From NCBI RefSeq assembly GCF_000526235.1, contig NZ_JAFR01000011.1:47672-111671 (forward strand): a stretch of 64,000 nt of DNA. Reading direction: 5' to 3'. Origin of the DNA: Acholeplasma granularum ATCC 19168 (GTDB taxonomy: Bacteria; Bacillota_I; Bacilli_A; Acholeplasmatales; Acholeplasmataceae). The notes under the pieces were generated by a model that was not told the DNA's origin, did not search any database, and saw only the letters and a program-made list of their open reading frames with translations. A program made the position numbers and the translations under genes. Of the stretch, positions 18,501-26,886 are shown piece by piece. Position 1 is the stretch's first letter. The number at the start of each line of letters is the position of its first letter.

Positions 18501-18526
18501 ATAGGGCTTTATGTGGACTATAAGCA

Positions 18527-18555
18527 TTGACAAATAAAGTGTTAGTTGTTAAAAT
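18527..18555 (+). promoter_or_regulatory. Sigma-70 promoter of the second c-di-GMP riboswitch
   Basis: TTGACA (18527-18532), 17-base spacer, TAAAAT (18550-18555): the same boxes and spacing as the promoter of copy 1. Start of transcription expected near 18562. Confidence 0.75.
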
Positions 18556-18574
18556 AAATCATGAAAAAAATTAA

Positions 18575-18670
18575 AAAGGCAAAACTAGGGGAACCTAGTG
18601 ACGCAAAGCTATAGGGCCTATAAATTGGTAGCCAGTTGCACTAAGGATAGGGCAATTGGTTTTTATTTAT
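18575..18670 (+). ncRNA. c-di-GMP-I (GEMM) riboswitch, copy 2, with terminator
   Basis: Aptamer: GGCAA, P2 CTAGG-GGAA-CCTAG, core GACGCAAAGC (18600-18609), P3 ending GGTAGCC. The terminator stem GCCAGTTGC (18631-18639) pairs with GCAATTGGT (18652-18660), with two G-U pairs, and runs into TTTTTATTT. As in copy 1 it competes with P1, so an on-switch is predicted. It lies 19 bases ahead of the gene at 18689 and should control the exported-protein operon. Confidence 0.94.
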
Positions 18671-18688
18671 TAAAAAAGAGGAATATCT

Positions 18689-19432
18689 ATGAGAACAACT
18701 AAATTCTGGGGGATACGAAACTCAGTTCGTGGATCCGGAAAAATATCTAAGTTCATATTCTTACTTATTCCCTTATTTGGTTTCCTATCCATTACATTAG
18801 GTGTTGTATCCTTTTATGGACAAAACACAGGTGATTACTCTGTACGAGTTGATGACTTTAGCGGTCATTCAATTAGAATTTCTGAGGATCCAGGGTTTGA
18901 AAACTCTCGAACAATTCTTAGATATCCAGGTATTAAGTTTATGAATCAAGCATCATATGCAGGTATTATGGCATTTCATTATGATGCTGCTGTAAATCAA
19001 AACGGTTATTATTTAAAAAATGTTTTGGATAAAGATAGAGAAGTGGTTGCTTTTACATTCTATGTTAAAAACATGAATCAAACAGCAACAATTAATCGTA
19101 TCAATTACAAAATCGTATTTGAAGAGTTAAATAACCACATTGAAGAGCATTTAAGAATCATGGTAGTAGTTGATGGTGTAAGAGACGTTTACGAACATGA
19201 ACCATTTAGAATTGATGATGTATCTTCTTTAAGATTTAAAAGTGATGAAGTTGCTGTTGATTCAAATATCTTTGAACTAAAAGCCGGTGCAGTATCCAAA
19301 GTGACAGTATTTATTTGGATTGATGGTTACTTAGAAGAATATTTAACTTCAGGTATTAAAAAATACACTGAAACTGATTTAATTAATGGCTCATTAAAGT
19401 TAAATATGTTGTTAGGTATTCAAGGTGAATAA
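18689..19432 (+). CDS. Membrane-anchored exported protein of the c-di-GMP-controlled cluster
   Basis: 247 residues. A basic cytoplasmic N-terminus is followed by one hydrophobic helix (about 21-43); the rest is predicted extracytoplasmic and beta-rich. FYVKNMNQTATINRINYKI and VTVFIWIDGY resemble the strands and the WxEGW motif of the exported proteins encoded next door, so it looks like a diverged member of the same fold, anchored rather than processed (no AWF motif). AGAGG precedes the ATG. It is the first gene after the second riboswitch and starts an apparent three-gene unit (18689-21409). No database family is recognised; an assembly base or anchor for the surface structure is a guess. 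Confidence 0.7.
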   Translation: MRTTKFWGIRNSVRGSGKISKFIFLLIPLFGFLSITLGVVSFYGQNTGDYSVRVDDFSGHSIRISEDPGFENSRTILRYPGIKFMNQASYAGIMAFHYDAAVNQNGYYLKNVLDKDREVVAFTFYVKNMNQTATINRINYKIVFEELNNHIEEHLRIMVVVDGVRDVYEHEPFRIDDVSSLRFKSDEVAVDSNIFELKAGAVSKVTVFIWIDGYLEEYLTSGIKKYTETDLINGSLKLNMLLGIQGE

Positions 19433-19434
19433 TT

Positions 19435-20379
19435 ATGCATAAAAAGTTATATTTACTGATAATATCCTTCTTATGTGTCACATTAACACTTTCGACAACC
19501 GTTTATGCATGGTTTTCATTAACTAGAACAAACATGATTGAAGGTATTGAAATTGGTATATCGCTAGATGATAATATTACATTATCACTTGATGGTATTA
19601 ATTATCACAAAAGCATTTCAAATGATGATTTATTTAGAGTTATTGGTACGAATCCAAACCTTTCAAGTATCACATCACAAGACGGTATAACTTTTTATAA
19701 AGGCCCACTTAAGACCACAGCAAGAGCAACACCGAATGCAGACTATATCTCATTTAACCTATATTTTAGATTGACAAGTGAAAACCCAAATGAAAGTGCC
19801 CATCTAAAATATATATATCTAGCAAATCGAATGGATCCTTTATATGATGAGGCTGAAAACTATAAAGGAACATTTATTACATCTATTGGAAAGTACTGGA
19901 CAAACCCTATAGATTATCATGATGGGTTAAGAGTGATACCAGCAGGCATGAATCGCTTGTATTATGCGAAAAATGCTGTTAGAATATCGAGTATAGGCCA
20001 AAATTCGGCACAAAGCTTTATATATGATGTATCTGAAGATAGATATAGAGGATTTGGTAAAACATTTGGTGCCTATGACTATTATAAAAATAGATTAGGT
20101 ATTGAACTTGAAATACCTGAAGCACCAACAAATGAAATATTTAGTTTAACAAAATTTTCAAAATTACAAAATGATGTTGCACTGGATAAAAAAAGTTTAT
20201 TATCTGAACTTCAGCTTGTAAGTTATGAAAATGGAATTTATACATATCAAGGCATGACAACCATCAATATTTGGTTAGAAGGTTGGGATGCTGATGCATT
20301 TGATCCAATACTAGATGATAAGTTAAAGATAAGTCTAAGTATTAAAGCAGCAAGATATGATGAAACATATACAGAGTAG
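19435..20379 (+). CDS. Exported protein with AWF-type signal peptide (minor subunit candidate)
   Basis: 314 residues. The N-terminus (LLIISFLCVTLTLSTTVYAWF) is a signal peptide ending in Ala followed by Trp-Phe, close to the SipW-dependent type of TasA/CalY-like proteins and their archaeal relatives (AYF/AWF endings). The mature part opens with a short strand pair (GIEIGISLDDNITLSLDG), and near the C-terminus is WLEGWD at residues 280-285, followed by a final strand. Similar motifs recur in the next gene. It starts three bases after the gene before. It could be a minor fibre subunit or adapter. No enzymatic motif is seen. Confidence 0.75.
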   Translation: MHKKLYLLIISFLCVTLTLSTTVYAWFSLTRTNMIEGIEIGISLDDNITLSLDGINYHKSISNDDLFRVIGTNPNLSSITSQDGITFYKGPLKTTARATPNADYISFNLYFRLTSENPNESAHLKYIYLANRMDPLYDEAENYKGTFITSIGKYWTNPIDYHDGLRVIPAGMNRLYYAKNAVRISSIGQNSAQSFIYDVSEDRYRGFGKTFGAYDYYKNRLGIELEIPEAPTNEIFSLTKFSKLQNDVALDKKSLLSELQLVSYENGIYTYQGMTTINIWLEGWDADAFDPILDDKLKISLSIKAARYDETYTE

Positions 20380-20449
20380 GTTTTCAAAGGTTAAAAGCCA
20401 AAAAAAGAAAATAATAATAAAATAATCCCCAATAAGGAGAGGAAAAAAT

Positions 20450-21409
20450 ATGAAAACATTAACAAATAAATTAGTAATGTCAGTACTAGCGTTAGTACTA
20501 ACAGGAATGGCATTATCCGTAGGGGTATTTGCATGGTTTACAATTAATAATACGGCAGCAGTTGATCAATTTTCTGCAAATGTTCAAGCAGGAGATGGGT
20601 TCTATATTTCCGCAAACGGTACTAATTGGAAAAGTACTTTATCAAATGCTGATTTAGGAACAGCTCTATCAAATATTGAGTTTGTACCATTAACATCAGA
20701 AACTGGATCATCTTTAGTTGATTTTGATGGTGATGCTGCACAAAGTGGTGGGTTTATTCAATTCAATTTATGGTTTGCAGGAAGTAGCACTCTAAATTCT
20801 ATTCAGTTGACAAATATTATATTATCGTCTACACCCACAGAATGGATTCCAGGTGTTTATGTGGCAGGAACACGTCAGTCACTAGATGATTCAACAACAC
20901 CTATTACTGATTATGCTTCAAATGCAGCTAGAGTAAGTTTCCAAGATATGTTTAATCAAACCGCAGTTAAAGTTGTTGAACAAAAAGTAAATGCTTTAGG
21001 AGATTCATTAACTATAGGAACTTCAGAACATGAAAGAAACTCACTTGGTAAAGGAACAGCAGTAGAGACTCCACTATCATTCACTAATGAAGCTATTAAA
21101 TTTTATAACGCAATCATGTCTACACCAATTGATTATGCAAAATTTAATGGGGCAATTTTAGCACCAACAATTGAGGCTGGTAACGCCGTCAATCAAATTG
21201 TTGCAACATTAGAAGCATATGATGAAAATGAAGTAGACTACCCTGTAGCATTTGTTGTACCTCAAGCTGTTCAAAATACAATTGGTGAAAACTATAAGGT
21301 TGGTGCAGTTACAGTACGTGTGTGGATTGAAGGATGGGATCAAGAAGCATTCAACGCAATTTTAAAAGGTGAATTATCTGTATCATTCTCATTTACAGGA
21401 ATCGCTTAA
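20450..21409 (+). CDS. Exported protein with AWF-type signal peptide (major subunit candidate)
   Basis: 319 residues. The signal peptide ends in SVGVFAWFTINNTAAVD, the same AWF.hxxT pattern as its neighbours. The mature protein is Ser/Thr/Asn/Ala-rich, low in lysine and without cysteine. It ends in WIEGWD (residues 292-297) followed by an alternating strand to the last residue. The ribosome binding site AAGGAGAGG is the strongest in the cluster, and a terminator follows at once, a layout typical of an abundant structural subunit at the end of its unit. It is paralogous to the protein encoded upstream by the shared N- and C-terminal motifs. A camelysin/TasA-like surface protein is the best analogy, not a proven homology. 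Confidence 0.75.
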   Translation: MKTLTNKLVMSVLALVLTGMALSVGVFAWFTINNTAAVDQFSANVQAGDGFYISANGTNWKSTLSNADLGTALSNIEFVPLTSETGSSLVDFDGDAAQSGGFIQFNLWFAGSSTLNSIQLTNIILSSTPTEWIPGVYVAGTRQSLDDSTTPITDYASNAARVSFQDMFNQTAVKVVEQKVNALGDSLTIGTSEHERNSLGKGTAVETPLSFTNEAIKFYNAIMSTPIDYAKFNGAILAPTIEAGNAVNQIVATLEAYDENEVDYPVAFVVPQAVQNTIGENYKVGAVTVRVWIEGWDQEAFNAILKGELSVSFSFTGIA

Positions 21410-21417
21410 TTACAAGT

Positions 21418-21450
21418 AAAGAAACCTTAAAAAATTATAAGGTTTCTTTC
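21418..21450 (+). terminator. Rho-independent terminator
   Basis: Stem AAAGAAACCTTA (21418-21429) with TAAGGTTTCTTT (21438-21449). The 3' arm itself ends in T residues. It separates the fibre genes from the processing genes. Confidence 0.8.
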
Positions 21451-21471
21451 GTTATTCATATAAAAGTGGTA

Positions 21472-21480
21472 TGATATAAT
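21472..21480 (+). promoter_or_regulatory. Extended -10 promoter of the processing-gene operon
   Basis: TGA-TATAAT, an extended -10, lies 27 bases before the SipW-like gene. No good -35 is seen. Genes from 21507 to 26156 could start here and so be expressed without riboswitch control. Confidence 0.5.
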
Positions 21481-21506
21481 CATAAAATTATAAAGAGGTA
21501 TTATTC

Positions 21507-22190
21507 ATGTCAACTAATCAAAAAGTCTTTAAGTATCTAGGAATTGTTGGTAACGTACTATTTTACTTACTATTGCTAATATTATTGCTTTTCTCGATTT
21601 CTAATTTATCTATTAGAAGTGAAAAAGATCTTCCAAATTTATTTGGTAAAGGATTTGTTTCAATTTTATCGGGATCGATGGAAGGCGAAGAAAAAGATAA
21701 CTTTAATAAGGGCTCTCTAGTATTTATAGATGTCCTAAGCGACAAACAAAAAGAAGACTTAAAAGTTGGTCAAATCGTTGTATTTTATGATAATGTTCAA
21801 AGAATACATATCATCCACAGAATCAAGAGTATTACTGGAAACACAGTTGTTACACAAGGTGATGTTAATGCATCACTATATGGATCGTTTGATGGAACAA
21901 ACTACAATTCAGACATGCAACTTGAAGCATCAAACATTAATGATGTCATCGGTTTATATACCGGTCACATAACTGGTGTAGGTAGTTTCATCCAAGAGGT
22001 AAGAACACCAAACGGTTTACTATTATGGGTAGTATTACCATTATTCATTCTATTTTCTATAGAAGCGGTTATCTTAATTAGATACATTATTGCTAGAAAC
22101 AAACAAAAACTTGAAGCGAAACATGAAGCTGAAAAAGAAGCACTACGTTTAGAGATAGAAAAAGAATTACTTGAAAGAAATAAAAAATAA
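21507..22190 (+). CDS. sipW: Signal peptidase I, SipW/ER type
   Basis: 227 residues with an N-terminal helix (about 12-32) and a C-terminal helix (about 170-190). The catalytic serine is in SGSMEG. The second catalytic residue is histidine in HIIHRI, where ordinary bacterial signal peptidases have lysine, and GDVN supplies the acidic box. Ser-His signal peptidases are the SipW, archaeal and ER class and in Bacillus process TasA and TapA. Its location among exported proteins with AWF-type signal peptides suggests that these are its substrates. AGAGGT precedes the ATG. A lysine/glutamate-rich cytoplasmic tail of about 30 residues follows the last helix. Confidence 0.88.
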   Translation: MSTNQKVFKYLGIVGNVLFYLLLLILLLFSISNLSIRSEKDLPNLFGKGFVSILSGSMEGEEKDNFNKGSLVFIDVLSDKQKEDLKVGQIVVFYDNVQRIHIIHRIKSITGNTVVTQGDVNASLYGSFDGTNYNSDMQLEASNINDVIGLYTGHITGVGSFIQEVRTPNGLLLWVVLPLFILFSIEAVILIRYIIARNKQKLEAKHEAEKEALRLEIEKELLERNKK

Positions 22191-22221
22191 AAATTTAACT
22201 TAAAAATAAAGAAGGACATAT

Positions 22222-23772
22222 ATGAGTGAGTTTGCTACTTGGTATATAGAATTCATCCAAAGCGTGTTTGAATATATTGCATCGTTTTTTGCAACTGTAT
22301 TTAACGCAATCTACGAAGTTTTATGGGCTAAACCGATGTATCTATTAAATACATTTGTAGATGCAAGTATGAACTTCAACGCTCTGGACTGGATTATTGG
22401 TATTTTAATACTAATCATTAATTTTATATTTGTAGTATCCTTAACCTATTTTGTGATAGTACTTTTACGTAGATACTTTCGATTTGTTAAAAAAGAAGTA
22501 TCTAAAGATGACCTTCTTGTTGAAATTACTGAGTTAAATCAAAAATTAATTGATATTACTGATGAAAAAAATGCAATCTTAACACTTAAATCAAGTGATC
22601 TTGGACTTCCAATGAATCGCCGTAGTGTTACAGGTACATTAGCTAAATTAAATGATGAAGCAGATGAAGAACAAGTTCAAGAAACATCAAGATTCACCAA
22701 ATTAATCGCAGTTGATGAAACATATCACATGGAAGTACTACAGACAAATATGACTGAATCAGATATGTTAAATCTTTCTGGTCTTGTTACGAGATTTATT
22801 AATTTTGCTGCATCTCAACTTAAGTTATTTTATTCACCAAAAATTGTTTCAATTTACTTTGCTGGTATGGGTTCTTCAAAGATCATCATCTTAGAAGGTA
22901 TATCTGGTACCGGTAAAACATCTCTACCTTATGCAATGGGAAAATTCTTTAATAACGATACTTCAATCATTTCTGTACAACCCTCATGGCGTGACCGTGC
23001 AGAAATGATTGGATATCTAAATGAATTTACCAAAAAGTTTAATGAAACTGACTTCTTAAAATCTATTTATGAGGCTACATACAGAACAGACTTAAACTTT
23101 ATTGTACTAGATGAGATGAACTTAGCACGTGTGGAATATTACTTTGCAGACTTCTTATCCATATTAGAAATGCCAAACACAAGTGAGTGGTTAATTGATG
23201 TTACATCAGATACAATTCCAGGCGATCCAATTCATTTAAAAGAAGGTAAACTTCTATTACCTCCAAATATTTGGTTTATTGGAACAGCCAACCGAGATGA
23301 CTCAACATTCGCAATTACAGATAAAGTATATGACCGTGCTGCATCCATTGAATTATCAGTTAGAGCAGACTTTATAGACGCACCATTTACTGAATCCATT
23401 CATGTGACACACGATTACTTAGATAGCCTATTTAAACAAGCTGTCAAAGAAAATCCGATCTCACAAAAATCATTAGAAAATCTTAAAAAGTTAGATGAAT
23501 TTATTACTGAAAACTTCCAAATAACATTTGGTAACCGTATTATGAAACAAATCAATACATTTGTTCCAATCTTTGTTGCTTGTGGACAAAGTGAAGTCGA
23601 TGGACTAGATTACATTGTTACACGTAAAGTATTACGTAAGTTTGAATTCTTAAACTTACCATTCTTAAGAAAAGAACTAGATGAACTTGTAAACTTAATC
23701 GATAAACTATTTGGTAAACAATCATTTACAGAAGCAAAAAACATGATCAATAACTATAAGAAACAAATGTAG
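22222..23772 (+). CDS. Membrane-anchored McrB-like AAA+ ATPase
   Basis: 516 residues. Two hydrophobic segments at the N-terminus (about 8-30 and 55-85) and a coiled coil (about 92-120) tether the protein. The ATPase domain has Walker A GISGTGKT at 226-233, Walker B plus extension LDEMNLARVEYYFADFLSILE, and sensor WFIGTANRDDST, which is the signature of McrB-type AAA proteins. The N-terminal DNA-recognition domain of McrB is absent, and membrane helices take its place. The next gene encodes a DUF2357-like protein, a family that usually accompanies such ATPases. Placed between two signal peptidase genes, it may power assembly or export of the surface proteins rather than restriction. GAAGGA lies ahead of the ATG. 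Confidence 0.82.
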   Translation: MSEFATWYIEFIQSVFEYIASFFATVFNAIYEVLWAKPMYLLNTFVDASMNFNALDWIIGILILIINFIFVVSLTYFVIVLLRRYFRFVKKEVSKDDLLVEITELNQKLIDITDEKNAILTLKSSDLGLPMNRRSVTGTLAKLNDEADEEQVQETSRFTKLIAVDETYHMEVLQTNMTESDMLNLSGLVTRFINFAASQLKLFYSPKIVSIYFAGMGSSKIIILEGISGTGKTSLPYAMGKFFNNDTSIISVQPSWRDRAEMIGYLNEFTKKFNETDFLKSIYEATYRTDLNFIVLDEMNLARVEYYFADFLSILEMPNTSEWLIDVTSDTIPGDPIHLKEGKLLLPPNIWFIGTANRDDSTFAITDKVYDRAASIELSVRADFIDAPFTESIHVTHDYLDSLFKQAVKENPISQKSLENLKKLDEFITENFQITFGNRIMKQINTFVPIFVACGQSEVDGLDYIVTRKVLRKFEFLNLPFLRKELDELVNLIDKLFGKQSFTEAKNMINNYKKQM

Positions 23773-23787
23773 AAAGGTTGATTCCAT

Positions 23788-25566
23788 TTGAAACAAAGCT
23801 ATGATTTAGATTTATTCTATACCATGTTAATATCAAAACTTGATGAACTTGAAACAGATACAGATTTCCCTGTTTACTTTTATCAAGGATTATATGATGG
23901 TAAAAACGAGCTTAAACATGTGGAGACAATTGAAACTAAAAAGTTTGATGATCACTGGATACATGCAATCGAGTCATATTATCCATATATCGACAAAATC
24001 GTTAGAAATTACAAGGCTTCATTGCGTTTCGAAGAAGATGTCGTCATCGTTGAAAAAGCTAAAAAAACAGGCGCTAGAACCGTTAGACACTTAGCTGCAA
24101 ACACCCATCTACTCGCATTACCTGAAAAAGGACGCCCACAATCTGAAATAAAGCCTAAAAAATTATTAGTTGAACAATCAGAAGATGAGTTTGGAATTTA
24201 TGAAAATAGATTTGTAGCGAGCCTAATATACAGATTAATGGATTTTGTTACACGCCGTGTACAAATATTAGAAGATGATGTGAACTCAACAAAAACAAAA
24301 GAATTAAACAACAAAATAAAACTAGATATAGATTCATCAAAATATGAAATTAATATAGACTTAAAAGAAACAGAAACAATCAATGAAGGACAAATAGAGG
24401 AAAACAATCAAAAACTATTAATTCGTGCTCAAGAACTAAACAAAAAAATAGCTAACGCTCTAAATTCAGAATTTATGAAAATTATGCGTAACTATAAAAA
24501 GGTAAGAGCACCTATTATGAAAACTCAAATTATCCTTAAAAATACCAATTATAGAAATTGTTACCTACTCTGGCAATATTTAGATCAATACAATAGTTTA
24601 GGTTATGAACTCATTAAAGATGTTAAACAAAAAAGATTTAATGAGTCTTATAGAAAACACTTAAGTCAAAATGCACTATTTGCGTTTTCAACAATGATGT
24701 TTCACGATAAGATAAGAGAAAAAGATCAAAAACTTTTAACAAAAAGTTTAAAGATTAAAAAAGCATCAGAAATTAAATTAACTCAAGACGATTTAAAAAT
24801 AGATCCTGAAGCATATCAAGTTGAAGATACAATGATGAATGAGTTTTATTTAAACAAAACCAAACAAATGTTTAAAAAAACCATTGATCAATATATGCAA
24901 ACAGAACCTAAATATGAAGTGGCATTAAAAAAAGCATTAAAAGATACCATTGAAATAACAAACAGCTTATATGCATCATACTTTGAAATAAATCAGGATG
25001 ATGATGTATTTGAAAGACTTATTCAAGAAACAAGTCCAAAAGATGATCTTAATAGTGCAGATGAGAAATTTAAAATTGCATCCATTGTTAGACAGCTTAA
25101 AGAAGCAGACTACAAAAAGGCAATTGCACTTGAAAAGAAATGGTACACAAGTGTTATTAAATATCAAAAAAGATTCTTTAAGTCCGTAAAACTAGATAGT
25201 GAAGTATCACTTAAAAAAGAAGCTGAGCGTGTTAAAGAAGCAAATGATGCATATATTAAACTTGAACGTGCACAAATGCTTGATGAATTTAAGGTACAAG
25301 TTGCAAAAGATAATCAAATGCTACTTGACCTAAAAACTAATTACCGTGAAAAATATAAAAAAGAAATGCAACGCATTGCAGATATGCAAAAACGTAAAGC
25401 AGAACGTGAACTTGAAAGATTAAGAAAAAAACGTGAAGCAGCTAAAGAAAAACTACGTATAACTAAAGAAAGACAAAAAGCTAAACAAAAGCTTTATATC
25501 GAAAAACAAAAAGAAAAAATCAAACAATCTCACGATAAAGCAATGTCTGCTTTAAAGAAAAAATAA
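23788..25566 (+). CDS. DUF2357-like protein with long C-terminal coiled coil
   Basis: 592 residues, TTG start with AAAGGTTGA upstream. The N-terminal half contains the EDEFGIYENRFVASLIYRL segment typical of DUF2357 partners of McrB-like ATPases. The C-terminal 120 residues are an almost uninterrupted Lys/Arg/Glu-rich coiled coil (for example RKAERELERLRKKREAAKEK). I see no PD-(D/E)xK nuclease motif like that of McrC, so cleavage of DNA is not supported. It is soluble by sequence and probably forms a complex with the membrane ATPase encoded 15 bases upstream. The signal peptidase gene downstream overlaps its stop by one base. Confidence 0.65.
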   Translation: MKQSYDLDLFYTMLISKLDELETDTDFPVYFYQGLYDGKNELKHVETIETKKFDDHWIHAIESYYPYIDKIVRNYKASLRFEEDVVIVEKAKKTGARTVRHLAANTHLLALPEKGRPQSEIKPKKLLVEQSEDEFGIYENRFVASLIYRLMDFVTRRVQILEDDVNSTKTKELNNKIKLDIDSSKYEINIDLKETETINEGQIEENNQKLLIRAQELNKKIANALNSEFMKIMRNYKKVRAPIMKTQIILKNTNYRNCYLLWQYLDQYNSLGYELIKDVKQKRFNESYRKHLSQNALFAFSTMMFHDKIREKDQKLLTKSLKIKKASEIKLTQDDLKIDPEAYQVEDTMMNEFYLNKTKQMFKKTIDQYMQTEPKYEVALKKALKDTIEITNSLYASYFEINQDDDVFERLIQETSPKDDLNSADEKFKIASIVRQLKEADYKKAIALEKKWYTSVIKYQKRFFKSVKLDSEVSLKKEAERVKEANDAYIKLERAQMLDEFKVQVAKDNQMLLDLKTNYREKYKKEMQRIADMQKRKAERELERLRKKREAAKEKLRITKERQKAKQKLYIEKQKEKIKQSHDKAMSALKKK

Positions 25567-26156
25567 TGACAAAGTCAATCAAAATACTAAAAACAATATT
25601 AATCATATTTATAGTAATGATTGCCATAACATTTATCACATCGCAATTTTTAAGCCAAATTACAAAAAAACCAGTCATGATATTAAATCATAGTTATGGA
25701 TTAGTTGAAACAAATTCAATGGAACCAGATATATTAGTAGGAGACTTCATAATTATGAAAAAACATGATTATGAAGATCTAAAAATAGGTGATGTGATTG
25801 CATTTGAATCCTTTAATAAAAAAATAATTATACATGAAATTATTTCAAATACACCTGATGGGTTTATTACAAAAGGTGTCAATAATACTGAAGATGACTT
25901 AGAAACACATGGCTATATTACAGAAGATAATTATGTAGCCAAAGTTACATGGTCTGGTTTAAGTTTTATTGGAAAATATATTGTTAACTCAAGACTACTT
26001 ATTATTGGAATCATCATCATATTTATATTTGCAATATTCATTATACAAATTATAAGTATCATGTATCAAATATTAGAAAAACAAAAGTATAAACATAAAT
26101 CTAACTTGGATAAGTTTAAAGAAGAACTTATTAGAAAGAGCAAAAATAAAGATTAA
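25566..26156 (+). CDS. Second signal peptidase I of the SipW/ER type
   Basis: 196 residues with an N-terminal helix (about 9-29) and a C-terminal helix (about 140-165). The catalytic serine is in VETNSMEPDI, and histidine replaces lysine in IIIHEI. The acidic box is KGVNNTEDD, a diverged form of GDxN. It is clearly different in sequence from the enzyme encoded at 21507, so the cluster has two non-redundant peptidases of this class. The third riboswitch begins at its stop codon and an AWF-type exported protein follows. Each peptidase may serve one of the two substrate groups. Confidence 0.85.
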   Translation: MTKSIKILKTILIIFIVMIAITFITSQFLSQITKKPVMILNHSYGLVETNSMEPDILVGDFIIMKKHDYEDLKIGDVIAFESFNKKIIIHEIISNTPDGFITKGVNNTEDDLETHGYITEDNYVAKVTWSGLSFIGKYIVNSRLLIIGIIIIFIFAIFIIQIISIMYQILEKQKYKHKSNLDKFKEELIRKSKNKD

Positions 26157-26225
26157 AGGGCAAACTTAAGGTAACTTAAGGACGCAAAACTATAGGGTCT
26201 ATAAATAGACAGCCAGTTGCATCGA
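26153..26225 (+). ncRNA. c-di-GMP-I (GEMM) riboswitch, copy 3, no terminator
   Basis: Aptamer parts: GGGCAA, P2 CTTAAG-GTAA-CTTAAG with a GNRA loop, core GACGCAAAAC (26181-26190; one base differs from the GACGCAAAGC of the other copies), P3 with TCTATAAATAGA, then CAGCC and the P1 3' strand GTTGC. It starts at the stop codon of the signal peptidase gene and ends four bases before the Shine-Dalgarno GAAGAGGG (26224-26231) of the next gene. There is no terminator, so control would be on translation, or function may be reduced. Confidence 0.85.
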
Positions 26226-26239
26226 AGAGGGTACAATAA

Positions 26240-26878
26240 ATGAAATCATTAAGACGAATAATTATCTTAATCATCTTCTTACTTGTATCAGTGGCTACGA
26301 TGGCGACTGGCGTTTTTGCTTGGTTTATAGATTATGGTACATCTACAAAGGTTGATTCTTTTACTAGTGATGTGATGAATGGAAACCAAATACTAGAAAT
26401 TGGTGGTACCGAAGATATATTTTTAGGTGACCGCGTTAAAGACTTAATCTATTTAAAAAACAGTGATTTTAGTATAACAGGTTATGATTTTTATGGTTTT
26501 TCATCAATGATCCAAGTTGAGGTTAAAAACCCAAGTTTAGACCCATTAAATATTGCTAACGCAAGACTACAACTTACAACAGTTGCTGCACCTCAATTTG
26601 GTATTTATGACGGGTTTGGTGGAAATTTAATTTATATCGTATTAGACATTCATGATACAATGTCACAATCAGATTATTTAGCTTCTAAAATATCCGATTT
26701 TCAATCAACTGGAAACGTATTTAATGCAATAAGTGCTCATAATAATAAAACATATGCAATAAATGGTGGCGATACTAAGACCTTTAATGTTTATATTTGG
26801 GGTTCTTATGATAGTCTATCACCAGCTCAAAAAAATATTTTTCATGCACTTGTATATCGTGTTAAGATATTGGTGTAG
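26240..26878 (+). CDS. Exported protein with AWF-type signal peptide, riboswitch-led
   Basis: 212 residues. The signal peptide ends ATGVFAWFIDYGTSTKVDSF, the AWF pattern of the cluster. The mature part contains LVSVxx-like strands (MIQVEVKNPSLDPLNIANARLQL) and a C-terminal block FNVYIWGSYDSLSPAQKNIFHALVYR that parallels the WxEGWDxxA block of the other exported proteins but lacks the EGW. The length and strand pattern resemble TasA/CalY-like proteins, where such strands form the jelly-roll. It follows riboswitch copy 3 directly. The next gene, a large repeat protein, starts nine bases after its stop. Confidence 0.75.
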   Translation: MKSLRRIIILIIFLLVSVATMATGVFAWFIDYGTSTKVDSFTSDVMNGNQILEIGGTEDIFLGDRVKDLIYLKNSDFSITGYDFYGFSSMIQVEVKNPSLDPLNIANARLQLTTVAAPQFGIYDGFGGNLIYIVLDIHDTMSQSDYLASKISDFQSTGNVFNAISAHNNKTYAINGGDTKTFNVYIWGSYDSLSPAQKNIFHALVYRVKILV

Positions 26879-26886
26879 GTGATAAT

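Noticed and set aside
18500..18526. Possible leader peptide between the two riboswitches
   Set aside because: The only ATG there gives eight codons with no ribosome binding site; the second promoter begins at once.
26226..26240. Terminator after riboswitch copy 3
   Set aside because: No stem with a T-run is present; GAAGAGGG is the Shine-Dalgarno of the next gene.
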